Source: Cyclobacteriaceae bacterium YHN15 (GTDB taxonomy: Bacteria > Bacteroidota > Bacteroidia > Cytophagales > Cyclobacteriaceae). From it: a stretch of 64,000 bases of DNA. The stretch covers positions 310,001 to 374,000 of the forward strand of contig RKQB01000003.1 of assembly GCA_003797895.1 (NCBI GenBank), read 5' to 3'. A model generated the notes under the pieces. That model had not been told where the DNA came from, made no database searches, and saw only the letters and a program-made list of their open reading frames with translations. Each line of letters starts with the position of its first letter. Position 1 is the stretch's first letter. Of the stretch, positions 35,587 through 44,856 are shown piece after piece. Position numbers and translations under genes: made by a program.

Positions 35587-36963
35587 ATGCTGAGAATCCT
35601 TGTTTTTTGCGTTGGCTTATTATTTATCATTGATTTCCCCGGTTTTTCCCAGGAAAATCAGCCCAACATCATTTTCATCCTGACTGATGATCAAAGATGG
35701 GATGCTTTGGGATTTGCAGGTAATAATCTGATTCATACTCCTGAAATGGACCGGCTAGCCTCAGAAGGGATATTTTTTGAAAATGCCTTTGTAACCACGC
35801 CGATATGTGCAGCGAGTAGGGCCAGTATTTTGACAGGAACTTATGAGAGGACACATGGCTATACTTTTGGGCAAGGGGAAATCAAGCAGCAATTTATAAC
35901 TCAATCCTATCCTGCACTGATGAGAAATAGCGGTTATCACACCGGCTTTTTCGGGAAATTCGGTGTCAATTATTCCGGTTTTGAGGGACTTTTTGATATT
36001 GCTGAAAATTACGACAGGTTGGACCGCTACAAAGATAGAAGGGGCTATTTCTATAAAACCCTCGGGATGGATACAGTTCATTTGACCCGCTATACGGGCC
36101 AAAAAGCCATTGAATTTATCCGCCAAGCCCCCCAGGAAAAACCCTTTATGCTTTCTTTGAGTTTCAGCGCCCCCCATGCCCATGATCCGGCGGAGGAGCA
36201 ATATTTTTGGGAAAAGGAATTTGATTCATTGTATGCATCACAACATTTTCCTGAACCTCCTTTAAATGATCCGAAATATTTTGAAGCGCAACCTCCCTAT
36301 GTTCGGGAAGGGGAAAATCGTAACCGCTGGCATTGGAGATTCGATACAGAGGAAAAATACCAAAGGAGTTTGAAGGGCTACTTCAGGATGATTTCGGAAA
36401 TTGATCATGAAATCGGATTGATAAGAGAAGAATTATCAAAGCAGGGAAAAGATGAAAATACAGTTATAATTTTCATGAGCGATAACGGCTATTTTTTGGG
36501 AGAGCGTCAATTAGCCGGAAAGTGGTTGATGTATGATAATTCCCTGCGGGTTCCCATGATCATTTATGATCCAAGATCGGCCCATGGCCGAAAAGTAAAA
36601 GACATGGTTTTGAATATTGACATAGCCCCAACCATTTTTGACCTTGCCGGTCTTGATATTCCAAAATCATGGCAAGGCCTAAGTCTAGCCGGATTTTTAG
36701 AAGAAAACAGGCCTGATTTGGATCGGGAAGATTTTATCTGCGAACATCTTTGGCAAGTGGATATCATAGCACCTAGCGAAGGCCTTAGAACCGAAGACTG
36801 GAAATATTTCCGTTACCTCAATGATCCTCAGCATGAAGAATTATATGATTTGAAATCAGATCCTTTAGAAAAGAATAACCTTGCTTTGAACCCTGCATTC
36901 CAGGTGCAATTATCGGAAATGAGGGGAAAGTTTGAGGATAGAGAAAAGGAATTGAGAAAATGA
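35587..36963 (+). CDS. Secreted sulfatase
   Basis: A 458-residue sulfatase of the alkaline phosphatase superfamily with a signal peptide (ILVFCVGLLFIIDFPGFSQ). Metal-site Asp pair in FILTDDQRWDALG; the residue converted to formylglycine is Cys74 in PICAASRASILTG, a CxAxR form of the usual CxPxR motif. A second metal segment FMSDNGYFLGE (Asp and Asn) is present. It probably removes sulfate from a carbohydrate or glycan outside the cytoplasm. No sulfatase-maturing enzyme is in the window. It is adjacent to an epimerase gene and is convergent with the next gene. Confidence 0.93.
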   Translation: MLRILVFCVGLLFIIDFPGFSQENQPNIIFILTDDQRWDALGFAGNNLIHTPEMDRLASEGIFFENAFVTTPICAASRASILTGTYERTHGYTFGQGEIKQQFITQSYPALMRNSGYHTGFFGKFGVNYSGFEGLFDIAENYDRLDRYKDRRGYFYKTLGMDTVHLTRYTGQKAIEFIRQAPQEKPFMLSLSFSAPHAHDPAEEQYFWEKEFDSLYASQHFPEPPLNDPKYFEAQPPYVREGENRNRWHWRFDTEEKYQRSLKGYFRMISEIDHEIGLIREELSKQGKDENTVIIFMSDNGYFLGERQLAGKWLMYDNSLRVPMIIYDPRSAHGRKVKDMVLNIDIAPTIFDLAGLDIPKSWQGLSLAGFLEENRPDLDREDFICEHLWQVDIIAPSEGLRTEDWKYFRYLNDPQHEELYDLKSDPLEKNNLALNPAFQVQLSEMRGKFEDREKELRK

Positions 36964-36985
36964 TCCATTTCAATCCATACCAATT

Positions 36986-37792
36986 TTATTTAAGATTCTT
37001 CAACCACTGATCAACCCTTTCATTAAAATCCTCCAGATTCTCCCAATGAAAAGCATGGCCACTTTGGGGATAAATATGTAATTTGGAATTGGGAATGGCT
37101 GCAGCCACTTCCTTGGTCATCCAAACCGGAGTAAAAATATCTTCCTCCCCACCCAAAACGAAAGTCGGACAGTTTACCCTTTTTAAATCCTCCAAAACGG
37201 AATGGGAAACACAAGCTGCGGCCTGTCCTTCCAGCCCTATCAATGGCTGGGGATTGGGATCCAAGGCTGCATTTTTTCGGTCTTCCAACAAACCTGCATG
37301 AATGTCTTCATCATCCCATGACCGCTTGGAAAAAATCAAAAACTGAATATAAACACTGAATTCCTCTGGCTTGAGTCTTGCCTTACAATCTCTCATATGC
37401 TGAAAAATAGCCTTGGCTGTATTGTCACATCTGGCCCAAGGACACATCAATACCATGGCTTTGACTCTTGTCGGGAATTGAACCGCCAACTGCTGGGCGA
37501 TGATGCTGCCCATAGATACGCCTACTACCTTCACAACTCCCAAACCCAGATAATCCAAAACCCCAATGCAATCCTGGGCCATCTGAAAGGAAGTGTAGGG
37601 ACCCGCAGGCTTATCAGATTTACCCACTCCTCTATTGTCCACTAAGATGCATCGGAAAGATTTTTCCCAATAGGCCACATGTTTTTCCCATACCGATCCC
37701 GGTGCTGTGATTCCCATGATCAAAAGCAAAGGTTCTCCCGAACCTCTTTCTTCGAAGTAGATATTGATTCCGTTGGTGGTTATAGTAGGCAT
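36986..37792 (-). CDS. Alpha/beta hydrolase
   Basis: A 268-residue cytoplasmic hydrolase. Oxyanion loop LLIMGITAPG, DNRGVGKSDKP, nucleophile Ser93 in GVSMGS, an acid in GGEEDIFTP and a catalytic His in QSGHAFHWE. It is like 3-oxoadipate enol-lactonase and haloperoxidase-like hydrolases, which open lactones or esters. The substrate is unknown. Its start is preceded by a repeat-rich gap, and it shares direction with a TIM-barrel isomerase gene upstream, but the 188-base gap argues against tight co-transcription. Confidence 0.88.
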   Translation of the reverse strand: MPTITTNGINIYFEERGSGEPLLLIMGITAPGSVWEKHVAYWEKSFRCILVDNRGVGKSDKPAGPYTSFQMAQDCIGVLDYLGLGVVKVVGVSMGSIIAQQLAVQFPTRVKAMVLMCPWARCDNTAKAIFQHMRDCKARLKPEEFSVYIQFLIFSKRSWDDEDIHAGLLEDRKNAALDPNPQPLIGLEGQAAACVSHSVLEDLKRVNCPTFVLGGEEDIFTPVWMTKEVAAAIPNSKLHIYPQSGHAFHWENLEDFNERVDQWLKNLK

Positions 37793-37980
37793 TTTTTAAA
37801 GAATTAAGAATTGATAATGATGAATGAATAATGCTGAAAGAGGAATAAAGAAATTTTGAATGACGAACATAGGAATTCTTTCTTTTGTCTTTGTCGGGGT
37901 TCCGAATACGACATTTTTCATTCTTAATTCATAATTCTTAATTTCTCCAAGTCTTGGGTCTCGCACCTCGGCTCGCGTCT
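37793..37980. repeat. Intergenic composite of inverted TTAAGAATT-type repeats and CTCG-rich tail
   Basis: The segment begins AAGAATTAAGAATTGATAAT and, after about 100 bases, contains TTCATTCTTAATTCATAATT, its approximate inverse, so the whole could fold as a long hairpin. It ends with GGGTCTCGCACCTCGGCTCG, which resembles the CTCGC runs embedded in the 7TM kinase gene. No gene is present. Confidence 0.55.
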
Positions 37981-38805
37981 CTACTTCAACCCCGGCACCA
38001 ATACCTCATTCACCCACTTCCCATCATGCAGTGTAACGAAATCCGGATCTTCCAAAGCCTCTTGCCCTTCATCCTCACAGATAATCCAACCTGCATACCC
38101 AATATCTTTCAGCCACTGTGTAATACCTAATAAGTCCACTTTTCCATTTCCCATCAGGGCAAACTCAGGATTTCCGTCCCAATCCTTGTAATGCACATGG
38201 TTGATGATGGATTGATATTCTTTCATTTTGGAAAGGGGGTCCATACCGCCGTTGATGATATGCCCCACATCAGGGCACCAACCTGTAACCGATAGGTCCA
38301 AACCCTCCAAAATAACTTTATAATCTTCCTCAGTTCTGGTAATGGAGGTATGGGGTGAATTGGGATGAAAACTGCTTTCCACTCCCTTTTCTTTTGCCCT
38401 TCGGGAAACAGTATTCACAATATCTGTGAGACTTTTTCTTCTTTGAACCAAATCATGACGGCCTGTAGGAATCTGTACTGTACATAGCACAGAACCTGGA
38501 AATCTCTTCAACAGCGCTATGGCATTGTCTGCTACTTTCCGCTCTTCTTCAGTTTCTACTTTCCCGTTCCAGTCCAATGCTAAAGCAACAGCAGCCAATT
38601 CGATCCCCTGTTCTTTGAGTTTTTCCTCCAACAAAACCGGATCTGAAAGTTTACCCATCCAGGAAAAAATAGGCTGGATTCCTGTAAAACCCGCTTTGGA
38701 AATGATCTCGATCATGTGACCCAATTGATCCCTGTAAGTTTCTCCGTTGTTGTTCATATACCAGGTATAAACCTCAGCGCCGAATTTGAATGGTAGCTTT
38801 TTCAT
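37981..38805 (-). CDS. Sugar isomerase/epimerase-like TIM barrel
   Basis: A 274-residue protein of the xylose isomerase-like TIM-barrel superfamily, without a signal peptide. Putative metal-site motifs are SSFHPNSPHTS, GWCPDVGHIINGG, NHVHYKDWDG and WIICEDEGQ. These match the general inosose dehydratase/sugar epimerase pattern (Glu/His, Asp-His, His, Glu). It lies 23 bases downstream of the aminopeptidase P gene on the same strand. The exact substrate is unknown; myo-inosose or keto-sugar chemistry is possible. Confidence 0.86.
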   Translation of the reverse strand: MKKLPFKFGAEVYTWYMNNNGETYRDQLGHMIEIISKAGFTGIQPIFSWMGKLSDPVLLEEKLKEQGIELAAVALALDWNGKVETEEERKVADNAIALLKRFPGSVLCTVQIPTGRHDLVQRRKSLTDIVNTVSRRAKEKGVESSFHPNSPHTSITRTEEDYKVILEGLDLSVTGWCPDVGHIINGGMDPLSKMKEYQSIINHVHYKDWDGNPEFALMGNGKVDLLGITQWLKDIGYAGWIICEDEGQEALEDPDFVTLHDGKWVNEVLVPGLK

Positions 38806-38828
38806 TTTTTTGATTATTATGGGTTTGA

Positions 38829-40220
38829 TTATTTTTCTCTCAACTGCTCCACGTCTTTAATTTCAATTTCCAAAGGATCACCCAATATTCTTGAACCGGT
38901 TTCGGTAATGAGGTATCCATCCTCAACCCGAATACCTCCAAAATTCCTGTATTGGGCCAATTTTTTATAGTCTATGAAATCACTGTGCAGATTTTCTGCC
39001 TGCCATTGATCAATCAGTTTGGGGATAAAATAAATCCCTGGTTCGATAGTAATTACGAACCCTTTTTCCAGTTCTTTGCCCAATCGGAGTGATTTAAGGC
39101 CAAACTGACTGCTTTTTTTAAGGTCTTCTTTATATCCCACATATTCCTCCCCCAAATCTTCCATATCATGGACATCCAAGCCCATCATATGACCCAAACC
39201 ACACTGGAAAAACAAGGCATGGGCTCCCTGACTTACTGCTTCTTCCAGATTACCCTTCATAATTCCCAGGTCTTTTAAACCTTCTGCCAGTTTTCTGCAT
39301 GCCAAGAGATGAACCTCTTTGAATCTTATCCCGGGCTTTAATGCCGCAACAGCGGCTAGGTAGGCATTGAGCACGATTTGATAGATTTCTTTTTGGCTAT
39401 CGGAAAAGCTGGATCCAACCGGAATGGTCCGAGTTATATCCCCTGCATAATGCATGGCTGATTCGGCACCAAAATCCCCCAAAAGCATTTTTCCCTCCTT
39501 AAGGGTATTGGAATAATTATGGTTGTGTAAAATCTGTCCTTCAATGGTGATAATGGGAGGGAAGGATACGTTACCGCCATGGGAAAGTGCTTCTCCGGTC
39601 ACAAAGCCAAGAAGTTCATATTCTTTCATTCCCGGTTTGGCTATCTGCATCAATTTTTTGTGCATGCTTACGCTGATATTCACCGCCTTGGTTATTTCCT
39701 GGATCTCTTCCTCAGACTTGATGGATCTTAAAGAGACGACCGCCTTAATGAAATCCACAGAAACCAAGGAAGGAATTTCCTGAGGGGATTTATTGAACCA
39801 ACTAGCCAGCTTTTGTGAATTTTCCGGTCGATAGGGAGGTAGAAAATGGATTTGCCGATCAGACACAGAAGCCAAAAACTTAGAGATTTCACTTTTCGTT
39901 TTAGTTTTTTCTACTCCTACCCTTATTGCCAAATCCGAAAGAGGAGGATGGGAACCTTGCCAAATCGTTTCTTCAGTGGTCAAATTGTCCCCAAATAAAA
40001 TCTCCACATCCTGATCAATATCTATGACCGCTGTAAGCCCCGGCATATCCAACCCAAAAAAATAAAGAAAAGTACTGTCCTGTCTAAAGGGATACCAATT
40101 GTCCTTGAAGTTGCTGCTGCTTTCTTCATTCCCCAAGAAAAGCAGGACACCTGAGCCCATTTTTTTCTTTAATTGGGCCCTTCGTTCTTTATAGGTAGCT
40201 GTTGAAAAGATTTTGTCCAT
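38829..40220 (-). CDS. pepP: Aminopeptidase P family metallopeptidase (Xaa-Pro aminopeptidase)
   Basis: A 463-residue M24 peptidase removing N-terminal residues before proline. The N-terminal AMP_N domain (about 1-130) has FRQDSTFLYFFGLDMPG. The pita-bread catalytic domain has the two-metal set: Asp in LGDFGAE, Asp in AGDITRTIP, His in GLGHMMGLDVHD, Glu in ITIEPGIYF and Glu in IRVEDGYLI. The length is typical of PepP. Downstream of it lies a TIM-barrel isomerase gene 23 bases away. Confidence 0.93.
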   Translation of the reverse strand: MDKIFSTATYKERRAQLKKKMGSGVLLFLGNEESSSNFKDNWYPFRQDSTFLYFFGLDMPGLTAVIDIDQDVEILFGDNLTTEETIWQGSHPPLSDLAIRVGVEKTKTKSEISKFLASVSDRQIHFLPPYRPENSQKLASWFNKSPQEIPSLVSVDFIKAVVSLRSIKSEEEIQEITKAVNISVSMHKKLMQIAKPGMKEYELLGFVTGEALSHGGNVSFPPIITIEGQILHNHNYSNTLKEGKMLLGDFGAESAMHYAGDITRTIPVGSSFSDSQKEIYQIVLNAYLAAVAALKPGIRFKEVHLLACRKLAEGLKDLGIMKGNLEEAVSQGAHALFFQCGLGHMMGLDVHDMEDLGEEYVGYKEDLKKSSQFGLKSLRLGKELEKGFVITIEPGIYFIPKLIDQWQAENLHSDFIDYKKLAQYRNFGGIRVEDGYLITETGSRILGDPLEIEIKDVEQLREK

Positions 40221-40453
40221 GTTTTAATAATTGGTTTGATAACCTAGTGAAAATCATATGTCATTCCATTGAATAAATATTAGATATTGATTGAAACCTG
40301 CCGGCAGCAGGCGGTTTCGATATTCCTAGATATTATGGTAAAACCGTAGTTTTCGAACCAATATCCATCAGTATCCAATATCCATAAATATCAAATTGGA
40401 CTTATGGCAACTATAAAATTTGGCTACTCGCCAGAAACCATCTATCCAAAATA
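40221..40453. other. Intergenic region with dyad repeats
   Basis: Contains a dyad GAAACCTGCCGGCAGCAGGC followed by GGTTTC at 40293-40319 and TATTAGATATTG/CAATATCCATCAGTATCC elements on both sides that are roughly inverse. It may act as a terminator for the DPP IV gene on the minus strand, but no T-run follows. No gene is present. Confidence 0.45.
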
Positions 40454-42676
40454 TTACCTCCCCCCCGCCGGTAAACTTCTTAGCCAAAATGCTTTCATCG
40501 TCTCCCTGAGATGTAGTGAAGTATTTTCACGTTCATTGATTCCATGGGCCCGCATTGGGTAGGACATCATGGAAAATTGTTTGTTAAATTTGATCAATTT
40601 GTTCACCAGCATTTCGAAACTCTGGTAATGCACATTGTCGTCTGCTGTGCCATGGATGACCATCAGGTCTCCTTGTAGGTTTTCAGCATAAGTGATAGGG
40701 GAACCATCAATGTATCCTTTTTCATTGTCTTCCAGCAATCCCATGTACCGCTCCTGATAGGTAGCATCGTAAAGCCGTTGGTCTGACACAAAGGCCAATG
40801 CCAAACCTGCCTTGTAAATTTCCGGAAAGCGGAACATCAAATTGAGTGTCATCTGTCCTCCTCCACTCCATCCCCAAGAACCTACCCTGCTTAGATCTAT
40901 AAAATCATAGGTTTGGAGGATCTTTTCAACTGCAGCTTTTTGATCGTAAGATGCCAGAATGCCGATCTGCCCATATATGGATTTGCGCCAATCTCTTCCT
41001 CTTGGTGTTTTGGTTCCGCGATTATCAATGCTGATCACAACATATCCCAATCTTGCCAGATAGTGATGCCACAGGTCACCGTCCATCCAAGCATCCTGAA
41101 CAGTAGAACCTGCTGGTTCCCCATAGACGTAAGCGATCAATGGATACTTTTTGTTGGGATCAAAGTCCTTGGGCTTGATCATCCATCCATCTAGGACCAC
41201 ATCTCCAATATCCACCTTGAAAAATTCCTTGGGCTTCAGACCCAAATCGGAATACTTCTGCTTTAATTCCTGATTTTCTTCCAAGACCCTGATATTTTTA
41301 TGGTTTGGCAAGCTGACCAAAGAGTAAACCGGAGGAGATGTTGTGTTTTGAAAGGTATGAATGGCAAATCTGGAATCCGTCGAAATTTGATAGGCATTTT
41401 GTCCGGAAAGATCTAGGGGAGTAATCCGCTCTGCTTTTCCTCTTTTCTTAAGCGAACTGCGGTAGAGGTATCGTTGTGTGAAATTGTCTGGAGAAGCGAT
41501 GTAATACACAAAACCGCTGGCAGGATCTATATGGCTTATGCGTTCTACATCAAATCCCCCCTCAGTTACTAATTCCACTGTTTTGCCATCTCTGGAAACT
41601 TTATACAAATGTAACCAACCATCTCTTTCGCTGGTCCATGTGAAATATTTCTCTCCATCCAACCAGCGGATGTTGTCATGAAGATCCAAAAAGGCATCAT
41701 CCTCCTCGACCAGGACTTTTGACAAAGCCATGGTTTGGATATTTGCAGTCCAAACCGTATTGGTATTTTGGCGGCGGTTAAGCTGCTGCACCATCACATC
41801 CTGGGAATTGGGAATAAATTCCATCCGAGCCAGGTAATTGTTGCGCGGATCTCCCGGAAAGTCAAACCATTTGGTCTCTCCTCCTGATGCTGAAACTACG
41901 CCGATTTTAACCGCTGACAGGGTATGTCCAACTTTTGGGTAGGGCAATGGAATGGGCTTGGAATAGATGGAATCAATATTATTGATCAAATAAAAAGTAC
42001 CCACGCCTTTGGTATCAGAATGCCAATAAGCAATGTTTTCTCCATCGGGACTCCATCTGAATCCATCCCTGCACTCCAATTCTTCTTCATAGACCCAATC
42101 AAAGGTGCCGTTGATGATGTCTTTATCTCCATCTGCGGTAATTTGGGTTATTTTTCCTGATTCGAGTGATTCCACAAAGATGTTGTTTTCGCTCACATAG
42201 GCAATTTTGGTAGCATCAGGCGAAAATTTAGCAAACATTAAGGTGGTAGCAGGAATACCTTTACCCAACTGACTTAACTTCCTACTTTTTAAATCCAGAA
42301 CCCAATAATCCCCTCTGGTATGATACCTCCAGACTTTTCTGGTATTGGTAAAAATGAGCAATTTGTTATTGTCCTCTGACCAATGATAGTCTGCCACAGA
42401 CAGCGGTTTGCTTTCACCTGCCGGAATCAATTCTTCAGCAGAGATCAATATTGATCTGTCACCTGAAAGCGCATCATATCGGACAATATCATCGCCTTCA
42501 ATTTTTTTGCTTTTTTCTATGCTGGAATATCCTGAACCGTCTTTCATCCAACGTATTGGACCAAATCGATTTTGCCTGTAAACACCGTTTTTGTATATAT
42601 CAGGTAAAGTAAGCTCAGATTGAGAATATACTTCACCCACGAAAGCAAATAAAAATACAAATAGGATGTATTTCAT
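40454..42676 (-). CDS. Dipeptidyl peptidase IV-family serine peptidase (S9B), secreted
   Basis: A 740-residue exopeptidase with a signal peptide (MKYILFVFLFAFVGEVYSQ). The N-terminal DPPIV-type beta-propeller (about 50-480) contains the double-Glu signature WVYEEELECRDGF, which anchors the substrate N-terminus. The hydrolase domain (about 490-735) has nucleophile Ser604 in GWSGGG (GWSYGG in most relatives), Asp in GTADDNVHYQ and His in YPMRAHGIN. It should cleave Xaa-Pro or Xaa-Ala dipeptides in the periplasm. It is a single gene. Confidence 0.94.
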   Translation of the reverse strand: MKYILFVFLFAFVGEVYSQSELTLPDIYKNGVYRQNRFGPIRWMKDGSGYSSIEKSKKIEGDDIVRYDALSGDRSILISAEELIPAGESKPLSVADYHWSEDNNKLLIFTNTRKVWRYHTRGDYWVLDLKSRKLSQLGKGIPATTLMFAKFSPDATKIAYVSENNIFVESLESGKITQITADGDKDIINGTFDWVYEEELECRDGFRWSPDGENIAYWHSDTKGVGTFYLINNIDSIYSKPIPLPYPKVGHTLSAVKIGVVSASGGETKWFDFPGDPRNNYLARMEFIPNSQDVMVQQLNRRQNTNTVWTANIQTMALSKVLVEEDDAFLDLHDNIRWLDGEKYFTWTSERDGWLHLYKVSRDGKTVELVTEGGFDVERISHIDPASGFVYYIASPDNFTQRYLYRSSLKKRGKAERITPLDLSGQNAYQISTDSRFAIHTFQNTTSPPVYSLVSLPNHKNIRVLEENQELKQKYSDLGLKPKEFFKVDIGDVVLDGWMIKPKDFDPNKKYPLIAYVYGEPAGSTVQDAWMDGDLWHHYLARLGYVVISIDNRGTKTPRGRDWRKSIYGQIGILASYDQKAAVEKILQTYDFIDLSRVGSWGWSGGGQMTLNLMFRFPEIYKAGLALAFVSDQRLYDATYQERYMGLLEDNEKGYIDGSPITYAENLQGDLMVIHGTADDNVHYQSFEMLVNKLIKFNKQFSMMSYPMRAHGINERENTSLHLRETMKAFWLRSLPAGGR

Positions 42677-43125
42677 GTTGTTTTTTTTTAAAATAATTGA
42701 TGATTGTCAATCCCCCATATTCTGGAGAATAAAAGAAGGATGTAATATAGTTTGTGTTTTTCAAAGCAGCAACCGTTTTTGTAGTGAAACCCATGAGTTA
42801 ATTTTAAAGATTCTGAATTTTTCAAAGATGGGAAAGAATATTAAAGATGGATGACAAATCTTGGCCAAAAACTGAGCAAGACATCGCCTTGTCACCTCCC
42901 TGCCTGTCGGCCAGGGAGGTCAGGAGAGGTCTATGTACTCAAGTCGGGGAAGGAGATTCCTTTCCGCGATTTTTATCGGGGTCGGAAGGAGGAAGTATAC
43001 CTTGAATCTTATGTCCTGTGCCTTATGTCTTGTGTCTTAAATCAAATATCTTAGACCAAGGAAAATCCCACTAACTGGCAAATACCCCGATATTCTTTTA
43101 TATTTAAGTCTAAAACCAAACAATT
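42677..43125. other. Intergenic region with a CCTCCCTG dyad and CTTGTGTCTT repeats
   Basis: About 449 bases between divergent genes. A dyad ACCTCCCTG...CCAGGGAGGT lies at 42894-42920, and CTTATGTCCTGTGCCTTATG plus TCTTGTGTCTT lies at 43008-43040; the latter matches the repeat embedded in the kinase gene at 6214-6250. An open frame at 42851-43054 consists of these repeats and is not a gene. Confidence 0.6.
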
Positions 43126-44694
43126 ATGAGTTATCCAAGCATTTTTAATGATGTAGTAGGCCCTGTGATGAGAGGCCCTTCGAGTTCCCATTGTGCGGCT
43201 TCACTGAGGATAGGAAGGATTTGCCATGACCTGATGGGGAGCAGCATCTCTGAAATCGAAATTGATTTTGATCCAAACGGATCCTTGGCCACTACCCACA
43301 AAGAACAAGGTTCGGACATGGGATTATTTGGAGGTTTTTTGGGCTGGGAAGCTTATGACGAAAGATTGGTTGATTCCGAAATGCATATAGGGGCTGCGGG
43401 GATTAAGGTAAAAATCAATATCAAGGACATTCAGGCAGAACATCCGAATACCTATCAGATCACACTTAAAAATCCTTGGGAAACACATCAGGTCATCGCC
43501 ATTTCCACTGGCGGAGGAATGATTGAGGTCATTGAAATAGATGGGGTCAAAGTTTCCTTAGCAGGAGACAGCTTCTTGACTTTGGTGTACACTTCCGATC
43601 ACCAAAAAATAACCGATTACCTCCAACAATCAGGCATTCTTAATGAAGCAGAAATTCATAACCAAGAAGGTGCTTTTATAGCGTTGAAATCTCAGGAATT
43701 TTTGGATAAGATGCTGCTAGAGGAACTGAAGGCAATGGAGGGAGTATCGCAAGTCAAACAGATCAAACCTGTGTTACCCGTTCTAACCAGAAAAAATCTT
43801 ACAGTTCCTTTCATTACCTGTGATGAGATGATGGCCTATAATCAGGACAAAAATTTGAGTTTATGGGAATTGGCGGTAAGGTATGAAAGTATCAGGGGTA
43901 ATATTTCTGAAGAAGAGGTGCTTTCAAAAATGAATGAGATCCGGATAATCCTTAAGAATGCGGTAGAAACAGGCCTGAAAGGTACAAAATTCGAAGACCG
44001 TATTTTGGGACCACAATCCGTGAAATTCAAATCCATGATGGAAGACCGGAAACTGATCAGCGGGGATGTTCTAAATCGGATTATCATGTATGTATCTGCC
44101 ATCATGGAGGTCAAAAGCTCTATGGGGGTGATCGTAGCTGCCCCCACTGCAGGATCCTGTGGAGCCATGCCCGGTGCTGTTTTAGGTGTGGTGGATGCAT
44201 TGGGTCTTTCAGATGAAGAGGCTGTCAAAGCATTAATGATAGCAGGTTTGATCGGTGTTTTCATCGCGGCACACTCTACCTTTGCGGCAGAGGTTGGAGG
44301 CTGTCAGGCAGAATGTGGCTCTGGCGCTACCATGGCTGCAGCTGCCATTGTACATTTGGCAGGAGGCAACTTAAATCAAAGTATTTCTGCAGCCTCCATG
44401 GCTTTGCAGAGTTCTTTGGGAATGATCTGTGACCCTATAGGCAATAGGGTTGAGGCACCTTGTCTGAACAGAAATGTAATGGCAGCCTCCAATGCCCTTT
44501 CCTGTGCCAATATGGCCCTAGCAGATTATGACCACTTGATTCCTTTGGATGAAGTCATCGAGACCATGTACGAAGTGGGTAAAAGCATTCCCAATACCTT
44601 AAGGTGTACCAATTTGGGAGGGTTGTCCATTACCAAGACTGCTAAGGAAATCGAGGTTAGATTGACGCAGAAGTATTTTTATAAGAGTTGCTGA
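43126..44694 (+). CDS. sdaA: L-serine ammonia-lyase, fused iron-sulfur type
   Basis: A 522-residue enzyme converting L-serine to pyruvate and ammonia. The N-terminal beta-type domain begins SIFNDVVGPVMRGPSSSHCA (the SSSH substrate loop). The C-terminal alpha domain has the conserved cysteines of the Fe-S cluster: AGSCGAMPG, VGGCQAECGSG and MICDPIGNRVEAPCLNRN. The two parts correspond to SdaAB and SdaAA joined in one chain. The gene is single and ends at a bidirectional terminator. Confidence 0.94.
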   Translation: MSYPSIFNDVVGPVMRGPSSSHCAASLRIGRICHDLMGSSISEIEIDFDPNGSLATTHKEQGSDMGLFGGFLGWEAYDERLVDSEMHIGAAGIKVKINIKDIQAEHPNTYQITLKNPWETHQVIAISTGGGMIEVIEIDGVKVSLAGDSFLTLVYTSDHQKITDYLQQSGILNEAEIHNQEGAFIALKSQEFLDKMLLEELKAMEGVSQVKQIKPVLPVLTRKNLTVPFITCDEMMAYNQDKNLSLWELAVRYESIRGNISEEEVLSKMNEIRIILKNAVETGLKGTKFEDRILGPQSVKFKSMMEDRKLISGDVLNRIIMYVSAIMEVKSSMGVIVAAPTAGSCGAMPGAVLGVVDALGLSDEEAVKALMIAGLIGVFIAAHSTFAAEVGGCQAECGSGATMAAAAIVHLAGGNLNQSISAASMALQSSLGMICDPIGNRVEAPCLNRNVMAASNALSCANMALADYDHLIPLDEVIETMYEVGKSIPNTLRCTNLGGLSITKTAKEIEVRLTQKYFYKSC

Positions 44695-44780
44695 TTAAAA
44701 AACCCCCAATACAAATTTAGCTTAAGTCTGAAGTTTAATGTGATAGATAATTGGGAATTGGAAATGCAATTTTCCTGAAT

Positions 44781-44815
44781 AAAAAAGGCTGTACAATGAC
44801 AGCCTCTTTTTCTTT
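44781..44815. terminator. Bidirectional rho-independent terminator
   Basis: AGGCTGT/ACAGCCT is a 7-bp perfect stem with a 6-base loop, flanked by AAAAAA on the left and CTTTTTCTTT on the right. It works in both directions between the serine dehydratase gene (plus) and the cytochrome gene (minus), which converge here. Confidence 0.85.
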
Positions 44816-44856
44816 ACCAAATCAATACATATTTCCAAATTATCTATTCTAAGAGA

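Noticed and set aside
42851..43054. Open frame of 67 codons upstream of the serine dehydratase gene
   Set aside because: It is made of a CCTCCCTG dyad and CTTGTGTCTT repeats, with no recognisable protein features.
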